A program made the translations under genes and the position numbers. A DNA stretch of 64,000 bases from Joostella atrarenae (GTDB taxonomy: Bacteria; Bacteroidota; Bacteroidia; Flavobacteriales; Flavobacteriaceae): positions 1 through 64,000 of the forward strand of contig NZ_JAETXX010000001.1 in the NCBI RefSeq assembly GCF_021764745.1. Reading direction: 5' to 3'. Positions 6,627-15,724 of the stretch are shown here, piece by piece; position 1 is the stretch's first letter, and the number at the start of each line of letters is the position of its first letter. Under the pieces are notes generated by a model, which saw only the letters and a list, made by a program, of their open reading frames with translations, did no database searches and had not been told where the DNA came from.

Positions 6627-7628
6627 TTAGTAATTAACGGCAGGGCACTTACAATTGTAACGCGATTTACCTTGTAAAAAGTTATAGCCAATTGTTATTT
6701 GATGAAAACCTCCATCGTCAAATCTTAAATCTCCCTTCTGATAAGAATAATTATATGAGAACATAAACTTATTAAGGTTCACACCAATAAATGGAGTAAA
6801 CAATTGAAGCCTCTGCGCCCCTGAAGCTCCTGGTATTTCATATTCTGCTCCATCAAAACTTCTTCTGTAAGAAAGACCTCCCCAAATTTGCCCGAAATTC
6901 ATTTCTCTATAAATCTTACCATTTAAATCTATGGTAGATTCTTCTGTATATTCTGAAAACTGAAATAAAAATGAAGGTTCAAATTGCCATTGTGATTTTC
7001 CAAAAACATACCCGGCAGAGAATAAATAACGTCTTAGATTATCAATTTCTTCTACGGAATAAAGATCTCTCCCACTTCCAAGCAGATTCTTAACCGTGAA
7101 ATGAGCATAGAATTCAAGAAAATTATAAGACATTCCTGCATCTACATTAAAATAACTAACATTATTACTAGCCCCAGTAATTATTGGGTCTGAAGCTGAT
7201 CCCCCTGATAAAAACTCGGATTCATCTAGCCTACTCTGAAGAAAACCTACATTAATTCCAAAAGATAATTGATTAACGCCATCTCGATATTCCGAAAGTT
7301 TTATATGATGTGCATAGGTAAGCTTCATCCCCGATTGAGAGTGATACCCATTGCTATCATTAAAGAGAATAGCACCTACCCCACTTTTTTCTCCCACACG
7401 AAGATGTGCACTTAGTGTTTGTAGTGCTGGAGCATTCTCCACATCAAACCATTGTTTTCTTGCTGTTAATCGCACTTTTCCTCCCTCACTAACACCAGCC
7501 ATAGACGGATGGATTATGTAATAATTATCTGACAAATAATCAAAATAAACAGGAATACCTTCTTGAGCATAAGAGGATAACGATATAAAGAATAACACAA
7601 AAGCAAATAAGCTCTTAAAATCACACAT
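6627..7628 (-). CDS. PorP/SprF family type IX secretion outer-membrane protein
   Basis: A 333-residue protein with a signal peptide (residues 1-21, ending SYAQ) and the PorP/SprF hallmarks: a HPSMAGVSEGGKVRLTARKQW region at about 40-60, many alternating beta strands, and a C-terminal strand set typical of outer-membrane barrels. Family members sit beside the type IX secretion machinery and help deliver or anchor secreted adhesins and enzymes. No large adhesin is next to it, so its client is unknown. The C terminus CKCPAVNY, with two cysteines, is an unusual ending for a barrel. Confidence 0.88.
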   Translation of the reverse strand: MCDFKSLFAFVLFFISLSSYAQEGIPVYFDYLSDNYYIIHPSMAGVSEGGKVRLTARKQWFDVENAPALQTLSAHLRVGEKSGVGAILFNDSNGYHSQSGMKLTYAHHIKLSEYRDGVNQLSFGINVGFLQSRLDESEFLSGGSASDPIITGASNNVSYFNVDAGMSYNFLEFYAHFTVKNLLGSGRDLYSVEEIDNLRRYLFSAGYVFGKSQWQFEPSFLFQFSEYTEESTIDLNGKIYREMNFGQIWGGLSYRRSFDGAEYEIPGASGAQRLQLFTPFIGVNLNKFMFSYNYSYQKGDLRFDDGGFHQITIGYNFLQGKSRYNCKCPAVNY

Positions 7629-7659
7629 GGGGTTTGTTTAATATTAGTAGGTTATCAAT

Positions 7660-7667
7660 CAAAGATA
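7660..7667 (-). promoter_or_regulatory. -7 element of the PorP/SprF gene
   Basis: The minus strand reads TATCTTTG, an exact TAnnTTTG match, 31 bp upstream of the start. It stands back to back with the -7 element of the Nfu gene. Confidence 0.5.
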
Positions 7668-7689
7668 TCGATAAATGACATATGTTTCG

Positions 7690-7697
7690 TAATTTTG
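7690..7697 (+). promoter_or_regulatory. -7 element of the Nfu gene
   Basis: TAATTTTG, an exact TAnnTTTG match, ends 11 bp before the start codon, predicting a nearly leaderless transcript. Confidence 0.5.
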
Positions 7698-7708
7698 CCT
7701 GAAATTAG

Positions 7709-8641
7709 ATGAAAATGGAGCCTTATAAAATACATATACAGACAACAAACAAACCTGCTATAATAAAGTTTGAAGCCAATAAGTTTTTAACTCGTAAACA
7801 AAATTATGAGTTTAAAAATGTGGACGAAGCAAAAAACTCACCGCTTGCAAAACAACTTTTTTACCTGCCTTTTACAAAAACAGTATACATCTCTGGGAAC
7901 TTTGTTGCCATAGAACGATACGATATTGTAGCATGGCCAGATGTGCAAGATGAAGTTGCAGCACAAATTGAAAATTATTTAAACTCTGGAGAGCCTATTA
8001 TTATAGAAGATGACACAACACCTTCTAAAGTTCCAGTTACCGTTTATGCAGAAAGTACACCAAACCCTGCTGCCTTAAAATTTGTTTCGAATAAAAAATT
8101 AGCATTAGCTACATACGAGTTTAAAAATATCGAAGAAGCTAAAGACTCTCCTCTAGCTACTGGACTTTTTCATTTTCCTTTTGTAAAAGAGGTTTTTATT
8201 GATGAAAACTATATCTCAGTTATAAAATATGATATTGCTGAATGGGATGATATTGTAATCGAATTAAGAGAATACATCCGTTTACATATTGAAGAAGGAA
8301 AAGAAATTATAGCGGAAGGAGCGCAACAGAAAACGAGTAACGCTACTACTGAAGCTACTCCACAGAACAATAATAAAGGAATAGACACTTCTAACCTTGA
8401 TGATACTTCTAAGCAGATTATAGATATTCTTGAAGAATATGTTAAACCTGCTGTAGCTAGTGACGGTGGTAATATTCTTTTCCAATCTTATGAAGAAGAC
8501 ACTAAAACTGTAAATGTTATTTTACAAGGAGCTTGTAGCGGTTGTCCATCTTCTACATTTACATTAAAAAATGGAATCGAAACAATGCTTAAAAGCATGT
8601 TAGAAGGAAAAGTAAACGAAGTGGTTGCCATTAACGGATAA
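7709..8641 (+). CDS. NifU/Nfu iron-sulfur scaffold with tandem Nfu N-terminal domains
   Basis: A 310-residue iron-sulfur cluster carrier. Residues about 7-92 and 111-198 are two copies of the Nfu N-terminal domain: both contain YEFKN, EAK.SPLA and a FPF or LPF motif. Residues about 230-310 form the NifU C-terminal domain with the cluster-binding CSGC at 276-279. It should hold and pass Fe-S clusters to apo-proteins in the cytoplasm. The doubled N-terminal domain is longer than the usual single copy. It is transcribed alone between divergent and convergent neighbours. Confidence 0.95.
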   Translation: MKMEPYKIHIQTTNKPAIIKFEANKFLTRKQNYEFKNVDEAKNSPLAKQLFYLPFTKTVYISGNFVAIERYDIVAWPDVQDEVAAQIENYLNSGEPIIIEDDTTPSKVPVTVYAESTPNPAALKFVSNKKLALATYEFKNIEEAKDSPLATGLFHFPFVKEVFIDENYISVIKYDIAEWDDIVIELREYIRLHIEEGKEIIAEGAQQKTSNATTEATPQNNNKGIDTSNLDDTSKQIIDILEEYVKPAVASDGGNILFQSYEEDTKTVNVILQGACSGCPSSTFTLKNGIETMLKSMLEGKVNEVVAING

Positions 8642-8691
8642 ACCCATTCTCCAAATTGCTAGCAAAAGCATTAGGGAGTAACAATAATAAG

Positions 8692-8735
8692 GAAGCTATC
8701 TATAAACAACATCACTTGTTTTTTTAGATAGCTTC
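8692..8735. terminator. Convergent intrinsic terminator
   Basis: GAAGCTATCTA (8692-8702) pairs perfectly with TAGATAGCTTC (8725-8735). Inside it AAACAA (8704-8709) pairs with TTGTTT (8716-8721). It lies between the ends of the Nfu gene and the phosphate transporter gene and can serve both. Confidence 0.75.
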
Positions 8736-8757
8736 TCTCTTTCATAGCAACTTATTA

Positions 8758-11022
8758 TTATTTTATTCGCTTAAAATCGTCGTAAAAATCTTTAAATAGA
8801 GTCAGTAGATTAATTGTGGCAGTTATAAGATCTTTTGTTTCTAGTAATAAACTAAAATATAATTTAGTATTCTTTGGACTCGTTTCCGTACTTCTAATTC
8901 TATCTATTTGCTTCTGAATTAATCCACTTACACTGTCTAATAATTCTTTCTGATCTTCAATAATAGCACCAATATCTTCAAAAGTACTCCCATCTAAGTC
9001 TACTTTAGTCCTTTCAAAAAGTACTGCTAACTTATCTGCAATCCTCTTTAAATCTCGAATCTGATTAAACTTTAAGTTTTTATGATTGTTATTAACGTGA
9101 GAATAGCTGTTCTTAGCAATGTAACCAATAGACTGAACCATGTCTTGCAAGTAATCTAAGGTCAGAATATAAAACTTACTGGCTGCAACCGAGTTTTCAT
9201 CTAAAGATTTAATAAAATAAAAGATATCACTCTTTAAAGTATCAACTTCCCCTTCTAACTTTACAAGTTGCTTCTTAGATTTTTTCAGTTTACTTAAGTC
9301 TTGAAGTCCTAAATTATCTACTACATCAGTATACACCTTGTCTGTTCTCCTTATAACCTTAGAAATTGTTTCCGAGCTATCTGTAATAATTTCATTAATA
9401 GTTATTAGTGATGTCCGATCTACTTTTACTAATTCTTCTTTTTCCTTTTCTGATTTACGATATGCCAAAAAGCTACGGATAAGCAATAAAGCAGCAATTA
9501 TTAATAACGCCACCAAAGCAACACCCTTCCCGTAATAAATAATAGTAGCAAATAAGGCAGCTGCAATAAAAGCTACAATCGCTGTAATAAACCAACCGCC
9601 AATAACATTAAAAACACCTGCCACCCTATACACAGCGCTCTCTCTACCCCAAGCTTTGTCTGAAAGAGAAGACCCCATTGCTACCATAAATGAAACATAC
9701 GTAGTAGAAAGCGGCAACTTTAAAGACGTTGCTACAGAAATTAATATACTTGCAACCATCAAGTTTACAGACGCTCTAACCATATCAAAAGCAGGGTCGT
9801 TGTTATTATCTGAAGATCGTTTTTCTTGCGGCTTAGAAAACCTTCTTTCTATTCCATCTTGAATACTTTCTGGCAATAAAGTTTTTAAAAACCTATTTGC
9901 GTTAACGGAAGACCTAACAATTAATCGGGATAGATAATTAGGCTGAAATCGTTCTGACCCCTCGTTACTTCTTGCCAAATTAATTTCTGTATACATTACA
10001 GAACGTGCCTTTTTAGAAAGCCATAAAGTAATTACCATAATTAATCCTGCTATAACCAACATATAAGCTGGTGTTGCAACTTTACCCGAAAGACTGCCCA
10101 TAGCAAACTCACTTGGAAGAACCCCCGTTGCCTGGTATGCACCTTGCCATATTTCATAAGATTGATAGGCTGCAATAGGAACTCCAATAAAGTTTACTAA
10201 ATCGTTCCCTGCAAAAGCTAACGCCAGACCGAAAGTCCCTATCAGGATTATAATTTTCAAGAGATTAATTTTGGTATAATTAACAATCACCTGAGATAAT
10301 ACCGTGAAAAAAACCAAACATACCAATACAATAAGTGACTTATTACCATCTACAAAATCCATAAAAGATTGTGGTATCACAGCAACGCCCTTAATCCCTT
10401 TGATAAGAATAAAATATACAATCGATGTAATTGCAATCCCTCCAAAAATACCTCCTACATATTTTATTCGCTTTTGATAATGGAAAGAAAAAATGAATCT
10501 CGCCAACCATTGTACAATCGCACCGACAGTAAAGGCTATCACTACAGATAGTAGTATTCCAAAAATAATTTCTATCGCCTTATCTCCATTTATATAATTG
10601 GCGATTTCGGAAATAGAATGGTCTGCTTTAAAAATTTTTATAAATGAAATTGCTACAGAAGCTCCAAGAAGTTCAAAAACTATAGATACCGTAGTAGAAG
10701 TTGGCAGTGCCAGCGAATTAAACAAATCTAAAAGCAATATATCTGTTATCATGACCGCCATAAAAATGATCATGATCTCATCAAAATAAAACTCCCCTGG
10801 ATTAAATATCCCTTTCCTAGCAACTTCCATCAACCCAGAAGAAAAGATAGCACCCACCGCTACTCCAATGCTTGCTATAATAAGTATTGTTTTTAAAGAA
10901 GCTGCTTTAGAACCAACAGCAGAGTTTAAAAAATTGACTGCATCATTACTAACTCCTACCGTTAAATCTACTATAGCCAAAACAAAAAGGGCTCCCAACA
11001 TTAAAATATAAAACTGCTCCAT
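8758..11022 (-). CDS. PiT-family phosphate transporter with PhoU-like C-terminal domain
   Basis: A 754-residue inorganic phosphate permease. The PiT signature repeats are visible as VGVSNDAVNFLNSAVG near residues 22-37 and FAGNDLVNFIGVP in the second half, with about ten to twelve membrane segments up to residue ~520. Residues about 540-754 are a soluble helical domain resembling PhoU/DUF47 proteins, which in many bacteria are encoded by a separate gene next to pit. The fusion suggests that transport is regulated in the same polypeptide. It imports phosphate with protons or sodium across the inner membrane. Confidence 0.93.
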   Translation of the reverse strand: MEQFYILMLGALFVLAIVDLTVGVSNDAVNFLNSAVGSKAASLKTILIIASIGVAVGAIFSSGLMEVARKGIFNPGEFYFDEIMIIFMAVMITDILLLDLFNSLALPTSTTVSIVFELLGASVAISFIKIFKADHSISEIANYINGDKAIEIIFGILLSVVIAFTVGAIVQWLARFIFSFHYQKRIKYVGGIFGGIAITSIVYFILIKGIKGVAVIPQSFMDFVDGNKSLIVLVCLVFFTVLSQVIVNYTKINLLKIIILIGTFGLALAFAGNDLVNFIGVPIAAYQSYEIWQGAYQATGVLPSEFAMGSLSGKVATPAYMLVIAGLIMVITLWLSKKARSVMYTEINLARSNEGSERFQPNYLSRLIVRSSVNANRFLKTLLPESIQDGIERRFSKPQEKRSSDNNNDPAFDMVRASVNLMVASILISVATSLKLPLSTTYVSFMVAMGSSLSDKAWGRESAVYRVAGVFNVIGGWFITAIVAFIAAALFATIIYYGKGVALVALLIIAALLLIRSFLAYRKSEKEKEELVKVDRTSLITINEIITDSSETISKVIRRTDKVYTDVVDNLGLQDLSKLKKSKKQLVKLEGEVDTLKSDIFYFIKSLDENSVAASKFYILTLDYLQDMVQSIGYIAKNSYSHVNNNHKNLKFNQIRDLKRIADKLAVLFERTKVDLDGSTFEDIGAIIEDQKELLDSVSGLIQKQIDRIRSTETSPKNTKLYFSLLLETKDLITATINLLTLFKDFYDDFKRIK

Positions 11023-11212
11023 ACGTACTGTTAACTAACAGCAAAAGTCTACTAAGAAATTAAAAACAAGGTTAATTTAAAGTTACCAAAATATTACTTT
11101 GAAATTAATAACTCTCTAAAATAGCAATAGTTAGAAGCGTATAAATTTCAAAATCGAATAAAAAAAGCTATCTTTAAGAAGATGAATTATTAATCATAAA
11201 AAACACAACATT

Positions 11213-11413
11213 ATGTCAGTTTTAAAAGTAATAGAAGTACTAGCAAGTTCAGAGAAAAGCTGGGAAGATGCCGCAAGAAACGCAGTAAAAAAAGCATCTA
11301 AGTCGGTGAAAAATATTAAATCTGTTTATATAAACGAGCAAAGTGTTACCGTAAATAATGGTGATATTGCCAACTTTAGAGTAAACGTAAAAATTACATT
11401 CGAAATAGATTAA
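11213..11413 (+). CDS. Dodecin family flavin-binding protein
   Basis: A 66-residue protein matching dodecin in full: KVIEVLASSEKSWEDAARNAV at the N terminus with the conserved SxKSW flavin-stacking tryptophan, then KNIKSVYINEQSV and a final strand FRVNVKITFEID. Dodecins form hollow 12-mers that store or buffer riboflavin, FMN or FAD in the cytoplasm. It is a single-gene unit with its own terminator; TATCTTTA at 11169-11176 is a one-mismatch -7 element. Confidence 0.95.
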   Translation: MSVLKVIEVLASSEKSWEDAARNAVKKASKSVKNIKSVYINEQSVTVNNGDIANFRVNVKITFEID

Positions 11414-11434
11414 AAAACCTTCTATAAAACATAT

Positions 11435-11476
11435 AAAAGCTGTTTTTAATGATTAAACACCATTAAAACAGCTTTT
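11435..11476 (+). terminator. Terminator of the dodecin gene
   Basis: AAAAGCTGTTTT (11435-11446) plus AATG pair with CATT plus AAAACAGCTTTT (11461-11476), with one bulged T, followed by more T. It lies 21 bp after the dodecin stop codon. Confidence 0.85.
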
Positions 11477-11547
11477 TATTTGGAAAATTTTATGAGAAAA
11501 TACGTAATAAAACTTGTAAAATTCTTTCGATTTAATTTTATAGGTTC

Positions 11548-11555
11548 TAATTTTG
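11548..11555 (+). promoter_or_regulatory. -7 element of the mscS-like gene
   Basis: TAATTTTG, an exact TAnnTTTG match, lies 16 bp upstream of the start codon. No TTG is found at the ideal -33 spacing. Confidence 0.45.
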
Positions 11556-11571
11556 AAAAAATTAAAATTAT

Positions 11572-12384
11572 ATGGAAACAGAAAAGTGGTTTGAACAAGG
11601 AATGGAAGTTGCAGTAGCATATGCGCCAAAAGTAATCATGGCTATTTTAATATGGATCATAGGTTCTTTTATATTTGGTCGTGTATTAAAGTTGATTAGA
11701 AAAATAATGGAGAGAAGAAATTACGACCTTAGCTTAAGGGAGTTTTTAGCTAATCTACTTTATTGGGCGTTTAAGATCTTATTAATAATAGTAATATTAG
11801 GAACTTTAGGGATCGAAACAACTTCTTTTGCCGCAATTATTGCCTCTGCTGGTTTAGCTGTTGGTTTAGCCCTTCAAGGTTCTCTATCTAATTTTGCTGG
11901 AGGTGTGCTTATACTAATCTTCAAACCTTTCAAAGTAGGAGATTTTATCGAAGCACAAGGACTTTCTGGCACGGTAAAAGAAATTGGTATTATCAATACT
12001 GTATTGAATACTTTCGGAAATCAACAAGCTATTATCCCTAATGGTAAATTATCTAACGAAAACATCGTTAACTACAGTGCAGAAAGTACACGTAGAGAGA
12101 ACATCACCGCAGGAATAAGCTATGATTCTGACATCAAAAAGGCTAAAGAAATTCTATTAGATATTGTTAAATCTAATGATAAAGTATTAAAACACCCTGC
12201 ACCAGAAGTAATGGTTGCCGAATTAGCAGATAGCTCTGTAAACTTATCATTAAGATATTGGGCTACAAATGGCGATTTCTGGGCTTGCCGTTGGTACGTT
12301 TTAGAAGAAATGAAAAATAGATTTGATGCTGAAGGTATTGAAATTCCTTACCCACATCAAGTAGAGATTCAGAAACAAGCTTAA
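11572..12384 (+). CDS. Small-conductance mechanosensitive channel (MscS family)
   Basis: A 270-residue MscS-type channel near the minimal family size. There are three membrane segments (about 18-38, 58-80 and 86-112). The third is glycine/alanine-rich (GLAVGLALQGSLSNFAGGV), as in the pore-lining helix, and is followed by the beta domain (FKPFKVGDFI, IIPNGKLSNENIVNYS) and the alpha/beta C-terminal domain. It opens under membrane tension and protects against osmotic downshock. Its stop codon overlaps that of tsaB on the other strand. Confidence 0.95.
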   Translation: METEKWFEQGMEVAVAYAPKVIMAILIWIIGSFIFGRVLKLIRKIMERRNYDLSLREFLANLLYWAFKILLIIVILGTLGIETTSFAAIIASAGLAVGLALQGSLSNFAGGVLILIFKPFKVGDFIEAQGLSGTVKEIGIINTVLNTFGNQQAIIPNGKLSNENIVNYSAESTRRENITAGISYDSDIKKAKEILLDIVKSNDKVLKHPAPEVMVAELADSSVNLSLRYWATNGDFWACRWYVLEEMKNRFDAEGIEIPYPHQVEIQKQA

Positions 12385-13049
12385 TTTTTAGGTTTTGTAG
12401 TTACAAAATCTTTCAAATAATAAGGTTCAAAATAGGCGACATCTTCAAAGTCGCCTTTTTTGTACTTTTCATTTGCCAAAAAAGCCAGCTCTTTAGCCGA
12501 TGGAAAGTTTACATCTGTTGTAAATATGGCATTTACATTCTTAATAACATCTTTACATTTTGCAGCCCCATCACCAATAAAGCGAACCTCTCCTTCCGAT
12601 AAATAATCGGAAAATGAATGTTCATCTATAATTTCGGCTTTGGTTTCTCTTATTTGTTGTTTCCCTTTAAAAACAGCTGCATAGACTTCCATTCTACGTG
12701 CATCTAAAAGAGATATTACACAACCATCTGTAGCAGCTTGCAGCGCTAATACAGACAATGTAGGTACAGCAATTAATGGTATATCTAACGCATAACATAG
12801 GCCTTTGGCAGCAGAAACACCGATTCGTAATCCAGTGTAAGAACCTGGCCCCATACTTACGGCTATAGCATCGATATCTGAAAATAACAAAGAAGCGTCA
12901 AGTAACGCTTCTTTTATAAAAACATGTAAATTTTCAGCATGGGAATACCCCTTGTCGTTAATTTCTTTTAACGCTATTACTTTATCATCACTACTAATAC
13001 TAACAGAACAATTGGTAGTGGCTGTCTCTAAATTTAATATTATCGCCAT
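12381..13049 (-). CDS. tsaB: tRNA t6A biosynthesis protein TsaB
   Basis: A 222-residue TsaB (YeaZ). It has the N-terminal LNLETATTNCSVSI strand-loop of the ASKHA fold, AVSMGPGSYTGLRIGVSAAKGLCYA at about 63-87, and ISLLDARRMEVYAAVF further on. TsaB is the non-catalytic partner of TsaD and TsaE in forming N6-threonylcarbamoyladenosine at position 37 of ANN-decoding tRNAs. It ends convergently with the mscS-like gene, sharing 4 bp, and follows the export operon by 21 bp, so it may be read from that operon. Confidence 0.95.
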   Translation of the reverse strand: MAIILNLETATTNCSVSISSDDKVIALKEINDKGYSHAENLHVFIKEALLDASLLFSDIDAIAVSMGPGSYTGLRIGVSAAKGLCYALDIPLIAVPTLSVLALQAATDGCVISLLDARRMEVYAAVFKGKQQIRETKAEIIDEHSFSDYLSEGEVRFIGDGAAKCKDVIKNVNAIFTTDVNFPSAKELAFLANEKYKKGDFEDVAYFEPYYLKDFVTTKPKN

Positions 13050-13070
13050 AATGCAAAAGTACCTGCAATC

Positions 13071-14450
13071 TTACCATTCTTCCAAAGGAATTCCGTAATA
13101 AAATTTAAGCACCTTTAAACGGAAGATAAAATCATATTTTGCCTGGATAAGTGTTGCCTCAGAATCATCCAGCCTAGCTTGCGCCTGACTAAAATCAAAA
13201 CTATTCATTAACCCAACGTTATAACGTTCTTTAGCATAATCGTAAGACAAACGTCTTGCCTCAACAGTTTTCCCAGCCGCCTCATAGTTTTTATAAGCAC
13301 CCTTAACGTCTACAAAAGCTTGGTTAACGTCTGTTTCTAAATTCAATTTATCTTGTTGGAGCTGTAATTCTGCTCTCTGAATATCTATCTGACTTCTCTT
13401 TATATTATTCTTTACACTAAAGTTATTCAGAATAGGAATATTTAGTTGTAACCCATAAGAGAATCCATCTTGTAACCACAATTGGTCTTTAAACGAAATA
13501 GAAGGTCCTGCAATAAAATCTCCTGTAACGGGATCTAAACTCGCTGGATATGTAGCATTATCAGAATACCTAGTGTTGTATTGAAAAAAAGCATTTAAAG
13601 AAGGATATCTTGACGCTTTAGCAATTTGCAAATCTTTAGTTGCTAAATCTACATTCGCTTCAGAAGCTTTTATATCATTTCTAAACGTAAGTGCTTTTTC
13701 ATAAATCTCTTTTGGAGTAATTTTTAAAACAGCATCATCTGGAATCACATACCCTTCATCTACCACGTCAAAGTTTTCATAATCGGTGATTTGAAGCAAT
13801 TGTGCCAAACTAATTCTAGATATAAGCACACTATTTTCAGCATTTACAATTTGTTGCTCCTGCGTAGCTGCTGTAGCTTGAATTTCTAAAAGATCTCCTT
13901 TTGGCAGAACCCCATTTTCTACCAACTCATTCGTTCTTTCCAAATCCTGTTGAGTAGATCTATATTGTGCATTTAAAACATTAAGTGTTTCTCTATTAGA
14001 TAGTATCTGAAGGTATGCATTTGCAACTGCTAGTCTAATATCATCTCTTATATCGTCAGATTGGTATTGTGTTGCTATAGCATTTAACTTCGCTCTGTTA
14101 AGCGTATGAAAGTTTCTTAAACCATCAAATAAAGTCAAAGAAGACGATACGGATGGCGTTACATTAAAGAACTTCTGGTTCACAAAACTATTCGTTGTTG
14201 GATCTACAGAATATCCAGTGCTTGAAGAAGCAGAGGCCTGAGCATTCAAACTCGGAATAAAATTCCCAATCGCATCAGATTTATCAATCTTTACACTTTC
14301 GATATTTAATTCTGCCTGTTGAATGCTTAAGTTATTCTCTTCAGCATATCTTACACATTCTTCAAGTGTCCAAATCTTCTTTTCTTGAGCAAACGCAAAA
14401 ACCGAACATGTTAATGCTAAAATCAATAATTTAAATTTCATAAAGCGCAT
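13071..14450 (-). CDS. TolC-family outer-membrane efflux protein
   Basis: A 459-residue outer-membrane factor with a signal peptide (residues about 1-21, ending AFAQ; an internal Met4 is another possible start). It has the two long heptad-rich helical repeats of the TolC family, seen as the WTLEECVRYAEENNLSIQQAELNIE start and the paired AEL/ARL helices in the second half, and strand regions around SVSSSLTLFDG and YGLQLNIPIL. It should form the exit duct for the adaptor and ABC permeases encoded just upstream, with 19 bp between the genes. Confidence 0.93.
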   Translation of the reverse strand: MRFMKFKLLILALTCSVFAFAQEKKIWTLEECVRYAEENNLSIQQAELNIESVKIDKSDAIGNFIPSLNAQASASSSTGYSVDPTTNSFVNQKFFNVTPSVSSSLTLFDGLRNFHTLNRAKLNAIATQYQSDDIRDDIRLAVANAYLQILSNRETLNVLNAQYRSTQQDLERTNELVENGVLPKGDLLEIQATAATQEQQIVNAENSVLISRISLAQLLQITDYENFDVVDEGYVIPDDAVLKITPKEIYEKALTFRNDIKASEANVDLATKDLQIAKASRYPSLNAFFQYNTRYSDNATYPASLDPVTGDFIAGPSISFKDQLWLQDGFSYGLQLNIPILNNFSVKNNIKRSQIDIQRAELQLQQDKLNLETDVNQAFVDVKGAYKNYEAAGKTVEARRLSYDYAKERYNVGLMNSFDFSQAQARLDDSEATLIQAKYDFIFRLKVLKFYYGIPLEEW

Positions 14451-14469
14451 TTTTAATTTTCAGTATTAA

Positions 14470-15591
14470 TTAGCTATCTCCCTTTTTCTCATCTTCCATA
14501 GGCTCTGTCTTATTCCAGACTTTAATCTTATCGTCTTTAGTAATTCCAGATAAAACTTCTACATTAATTCCATCCGAAACTCCCAATTCTAAATCGTGAC
14601 GCTCATATTCATTCTCTCCAGTCACCACTTCTACGTATGGTTTTTCTGTTTCTTTATCAAACTGAAGTAATGCCTCTTTTATAGCTAATACTTTTTCTTT
14701 TTTATCTAAAATGATAGACGCATTAGCACTATAACCAGCTCTTATGAACACATCTGATGGTAAAGATAAATCAGCTTTTATTGTAAACTGAACTGCTCCT
14801 TGATCTTCAACTCCTTTTGGAGCGATAAATTTTAATTTAGCATCGAACTCTTTGTCTTGAACAGCTCCTAAATTAATAGAGATTGGCATTCCCATTTCTA
14901 ATTTATCAACTTCTGCTTCATCTACTTGTCCTTCAAAAATCATTTTCGACATATCTGCAATAGTTGCAATAGATGTACCGTCGTTGAAGTTATTAGCTTC
15001 AATAACCTGATCTCCTTCTTTTACTGGAATCTCTAAAACTGTACCTTCTACTGTAGCACGAATATTTGTATTTGCCGTAGCAGAACCTCCTGAAGAACCA
15101 ACTTTAATAATTTGATAATCGTTTTTAGCATTTTGAAGATCTTGCTTAGCCTGATTGTATTGTAATTCTACAGCTAAGAAATCTTGACTAGCAACTACTC
15201 CTTTATCAAAAAGCTTTTTATTTCTATCATATTCTATTTTCGCATTATTCAAAGTGAACTCTGCATTACTAACACGCCCCCTAGCGCTCACTAAAGATTG
15301 CTCATTTGGAACAACTTTAATTTTAGCAATAAGATCTCCAGATTTAAGTTTATCACCCTCTTCCACATGAATAGATTCGATAATACCAGATATTTGTGGT
15401 TTTATCAATACTTCATCCTCTGGAATAACCTTTCCAGTAGCGACTACTCTATTTGTAATAGTCTCTTCGGTTGCCGTTGCGGTATCAAAAGTAACAGCAG
15501 GCTTGCTATTTGTTTTTAAAATTCTAGCAACTGCATATAGAACAAGAACCACTCCTATTCCAATTAAAACGTACTTTAAAATCTTTTTCAT
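14470..15591 (-). CDS. Periplasmic adaptor (HlyD/MacA-type) of the export operon
   Basis: A 373-residue membrane-fusion protein. It has an N-terminal anchor helix (about 6-24), then a lipoyl-like half motif around KPQISGIIESIHVEEGDKL, a coiled-coil hairpin (about 100-160), the second lipoyl half (ATVEGTVLEIPVKEGDQV), and beta-barrel and membrane-proximal domains. It bridges the inner-membrane ABC complex and TolC, as MacA does. The gap of 133 bp to the permease upstream is the widest within the operon and contains an inverted repeat, CCTAAAT (15613-15619) with ATTTAGG (15643-15649). Confidence 0.92.
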   Translation of the reverse strand: MKKILKYVLIGIGVVLVLYAVARILKTNSKPAVTFDTATATEETITNRVVATGKVIPEDEVLIKPQISGIIESIHVEEGDKLKSGDLIAKIKVVPNEQSLVSARGRVSNAEFTLNNAKIEYDRNKKLFDKGVVASQDFLAVELQYNQAKQDLQNAKNDYQIIKVGSSGGSATANTNIRATVEGTVLEIPVKEGDQVIEANNFNDGTSIATIADMSKMIFEGQVDEAEVDKLEMGMPISINLGAVQDKEFDAKLKFIAPKGVEDQGAVQFTIKADLSLPSDVFIRAGYSANASIILDKKEKVLAIKEALLQFDKETEKPYVEVVTGENEYERHDLELGVSDGINVEVLSGITKDDKIKVWNKTEPMEDEKKGDS

Positions 15592-15724
15592 CTTATTAAA
15601 ATTTTTAATTTACCTAAATTGAAAAAATCAAGATTCTCTCATATTTAGGAATTTACACAATAACCGAACTACTTCTTTTTACAGGCTGTACTTTGATTAT
15701 TTATGCTCATTCATGGTTGTTTAG

